DNA from: Calendula officinalis
Lineage: Eukaryota; Streptophyta; Magnoliopsida; Asterales; Asteraceae
Length of the DNA stretch: 64,000 nt
Direction: 5' to 3'
Assembly (NCBI GenBank): GCA_963853835.1
Contig: OY970823.1
Coordinates: 49,141,808 to 49,205,807 of the forward strand
In this document: positions 62,166 through 64,000 of the stretch, one piece after another
How positions within the stretch are numbered: the first letter of the stretch is position 1
How the letters are laid out: the number at the start of each line of letters is the position of its first letter
Translations under genes and position numbers: made by a program
Notes under the pieces: model-generated
Database searches by the model: none
Told to the model about the DNA's origin: nothing
What the model saw: the letters and a program-made list of their open reading frames with translations, nothing else

Positions 62166-63589
62166 ACTAGATATCATAACTGATTTGATCTAACTAATAG
62201 GTGATCATGCATTACTCGTGTATATTCTTTTAAAACAATAATGTATATTATGTTTTACGACTTTATTACTATTTTGCACGAATGAGTTCAAGTTTAAAGA
62301 AATCAATAAACGATATAAACTACCACGCATGTCATCAATTTGTGTTTGTAGATATAATATATTTAAACCACCTTAAAAGAACAACTCAAAACTAAAGTTA
62401 CACCAATATGATGATAAAGTTAGAAAAAGCCAGATAAGAAAAACAATGTCGACTATAACTTATTAATGTTCTTGACCCACTCCTAATAATTGTGTTTAGT
62501 GCTTAATTTAATTAGTTTATAGCTAATGACGATTTTTGCAATATTTTATAACTCAATGATAGCATCAAATGAAATGACGTTGTTGCCCTCATACAGACAT
62601 TTAACTTCGTTTTGCACGATTGCTGCCCCCCTATATTTTTAGTATATGTCATTGTTTAATCTTTTCTTAATAAAAAAAATTACATGAATATCTAGATAAC
62701 ATTTGTCGTTGCTTACCAAATACCAAATTTTAAATTAAGTTAGATATGTGACATAAACACATGGTCAAAGACTCAAATTTTAGAAGTCATGACAAGCTAT
62801 AACGTTCATTAAAATGTGTTTAATACGGCAATTTTGTATATAAATTATTATTATATATATACACTTACACAAACAAAGCTAGAAGTATTAATTTATAACA
62901 TAGTTCATCAATATTTTTCTTCATTTTCGGCATGTCCATTCTTATAACTAAATTTATAACGTTCCTTAAAATGTGTTTAAGACAAGCCATGACGAAGCTA
63001 AGACGAGCCTTTTAGAACCATGTCAAAAATAGAGCTAGGGCCTAGGGGTAGCCTGGTAATAGTTGAATTTGCTCTTGTAGAAATATCATTATATATTATA
63101 CCAAGAAATCTATGGTAAGATTCGATCATTTGTTTTGAGTAAAGTTTTCCTTTGCTTTTAATTAAAAATGTGGGTGGAATTAAGAAAACTTTTTCTTGCC
63201 ATTTTATTTGAAGTTTGTGGATAAGACTCTCCTCTTTCCAGAATATGAAAAATAAATGAAAATGACATTTAACTTTAAGAAATTGATTGAAAGGATGACT
63301 AGAAAACAAATATGAATCATGGATCAATTACTCCAAATCTACATTGCATTACAAATTTGTTTCATTTCACCTCATCCAAAAAAGTTGTACTTATACGTAT
63401 AGTTTTGTTACTTAAATTAAAAATTATTGGGTTTTGAATATTTTGGCCTTGCACCAATCTAACTTTTTCTTACCCACTTTTGTGAGAGAAATTGTTGGGA
63501 TATATCAGAGTTAGTACTGATATATTACTTGTTATTGATGCTGCAGTTGATATCGATCAAGGTCTTGGTGCTGCTACAAGACTTACTAC
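62166..63589. other. Gene-free AT-rich stretch
   Basis: No gene or repeat recognised. A 109-codon ORF on the minus strand (62998-63327) shows no family I know. Confidence 0.5.
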
Positions 63590-64000
63590 TAGGGATGGAA
63601 ACTCTCATCCGCCCCAATGATCATCCATCTGATCCGCTCCACCGGTAGTGGATATGGATGAAGTTAATTGGATGAATATTGGATGTGGAGCGGATATGGA
63701 TGTTTATTGGAGCGGATACGGATGATGATTTTCAATCCATGGATGAATCCATTTAACCCGAAATTAATCTTTTTTATATTACAATTTTACATTATTAATA
63801 ATATATGTCTACATATTTTTTATTCAATCAAATTTATACATAGCATAACATTGAATATAACTAAATTTCTAAACATTACAAACCGTACTCTAGGCTTCTA
63901 TGTATATTAAGTTATGTTTTCGTTTGTATCTATCAAGAATTGGGTATTAGTTACAAACTATGTTCTATGCCTCGATGCGTCGAATGTAGGTTCGTAATTA
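63590..64000. mobile_element. Left end of a hAT-like element, running off the window
   Basis: Starts TAGGGATGGAAACTC, close to the hAT end at 21889, and is followed by many GGAT and GGATATGGATG words. The right end and target duplication lie outside the window. Confidence 0.6.

Noticed and set aside
62998..63327. 109-codon ORF on the minus strand
   Set aside because: No recognisable domain, AT-biased, no promoter or splice context; kept as unassigned sequence. A protein search would settle it.

Overview
The window is nuclear DNA from a flowering plant, almost certainly a eudicot. It has intron-rich genes with plant-specific products (an RWP-RK NIN-like protein, a plant ORMDL, an ABCF3-type protein) embedded in LTR retrotransposons and many small DNA transposons. 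The style of the repeats, especially a 12.9 kb SIRE/Maximus-like Copia element with an extra 3' ORF, would suit Asteraceae. That family assignment is inference and no species can be named.

Layout. (1) Bases 1-21751 are a Russian doll. A Ty3/gypsy element (5' LTR cut by the window edge) has its 3' LTR split at 7336/21463 by a minus-strand solo LTR, which is itself split at 8351/21294 by a full-length Copia element (8352-21288). Both nested insertions have matching 5-bp target duplications (TGTTT and CTTAA). The Copia element carries gag-pol plus a long, now broken, extra ORF that starts just behind a promoter-like TATA box. (2) Bases 21760-22814 are a fold-back element with a short tandem array, interrupted by a 550-bp hAT element with a perfect 8-bp duplication. 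(3) Bases 24124-31614 are a 5'-truncated second Ty3/gypsy element, broken by two solo-LTR-like insertions. (4) Bases 33362-47611 form a gene island: an ORMDL gene (plus strand, 3 exons), a 17-exon ABCF3/GCN20-type gene (minus) and a 6-exon NLP6/NLP7-type nitrate-response factor (minus). All three look intact. The NLP introns hold nested MITEs and one intron has a GC donor site. (5) Bases 47.6-64 kb are gene-poor and rich in small transposons: a tRNA-derived SINE, five copies of one Harbinger-like MITE family, several hAT elements, a 427-bp Helitron that carries a SINE-like segment, a TGCATT-rich tandem region, a decayed FAR1/MULE element and a Stowaway MITE.

How the genes relate. The three genes do not form an operon. 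ORMDL restrains sphingolipid synthesis in the ER, ABCF3-type proteins act in translation and stress signalling with GCN-type partners, and NLP6/7 proteins switch on nitrate-responsive transcription. All transposon-borne ORFs here carry stops, frameshifts or changed catalytic residues.

No clearly new biological system was found. The most unusual signals are the internal promoter/ORF2 module of the Copia element, the abrupt change in LTR divergence on the two sides of the nested insertion, and the different short-word vocabularies of the hAT elements. Exon borders and divergence counts were worked out by hand.
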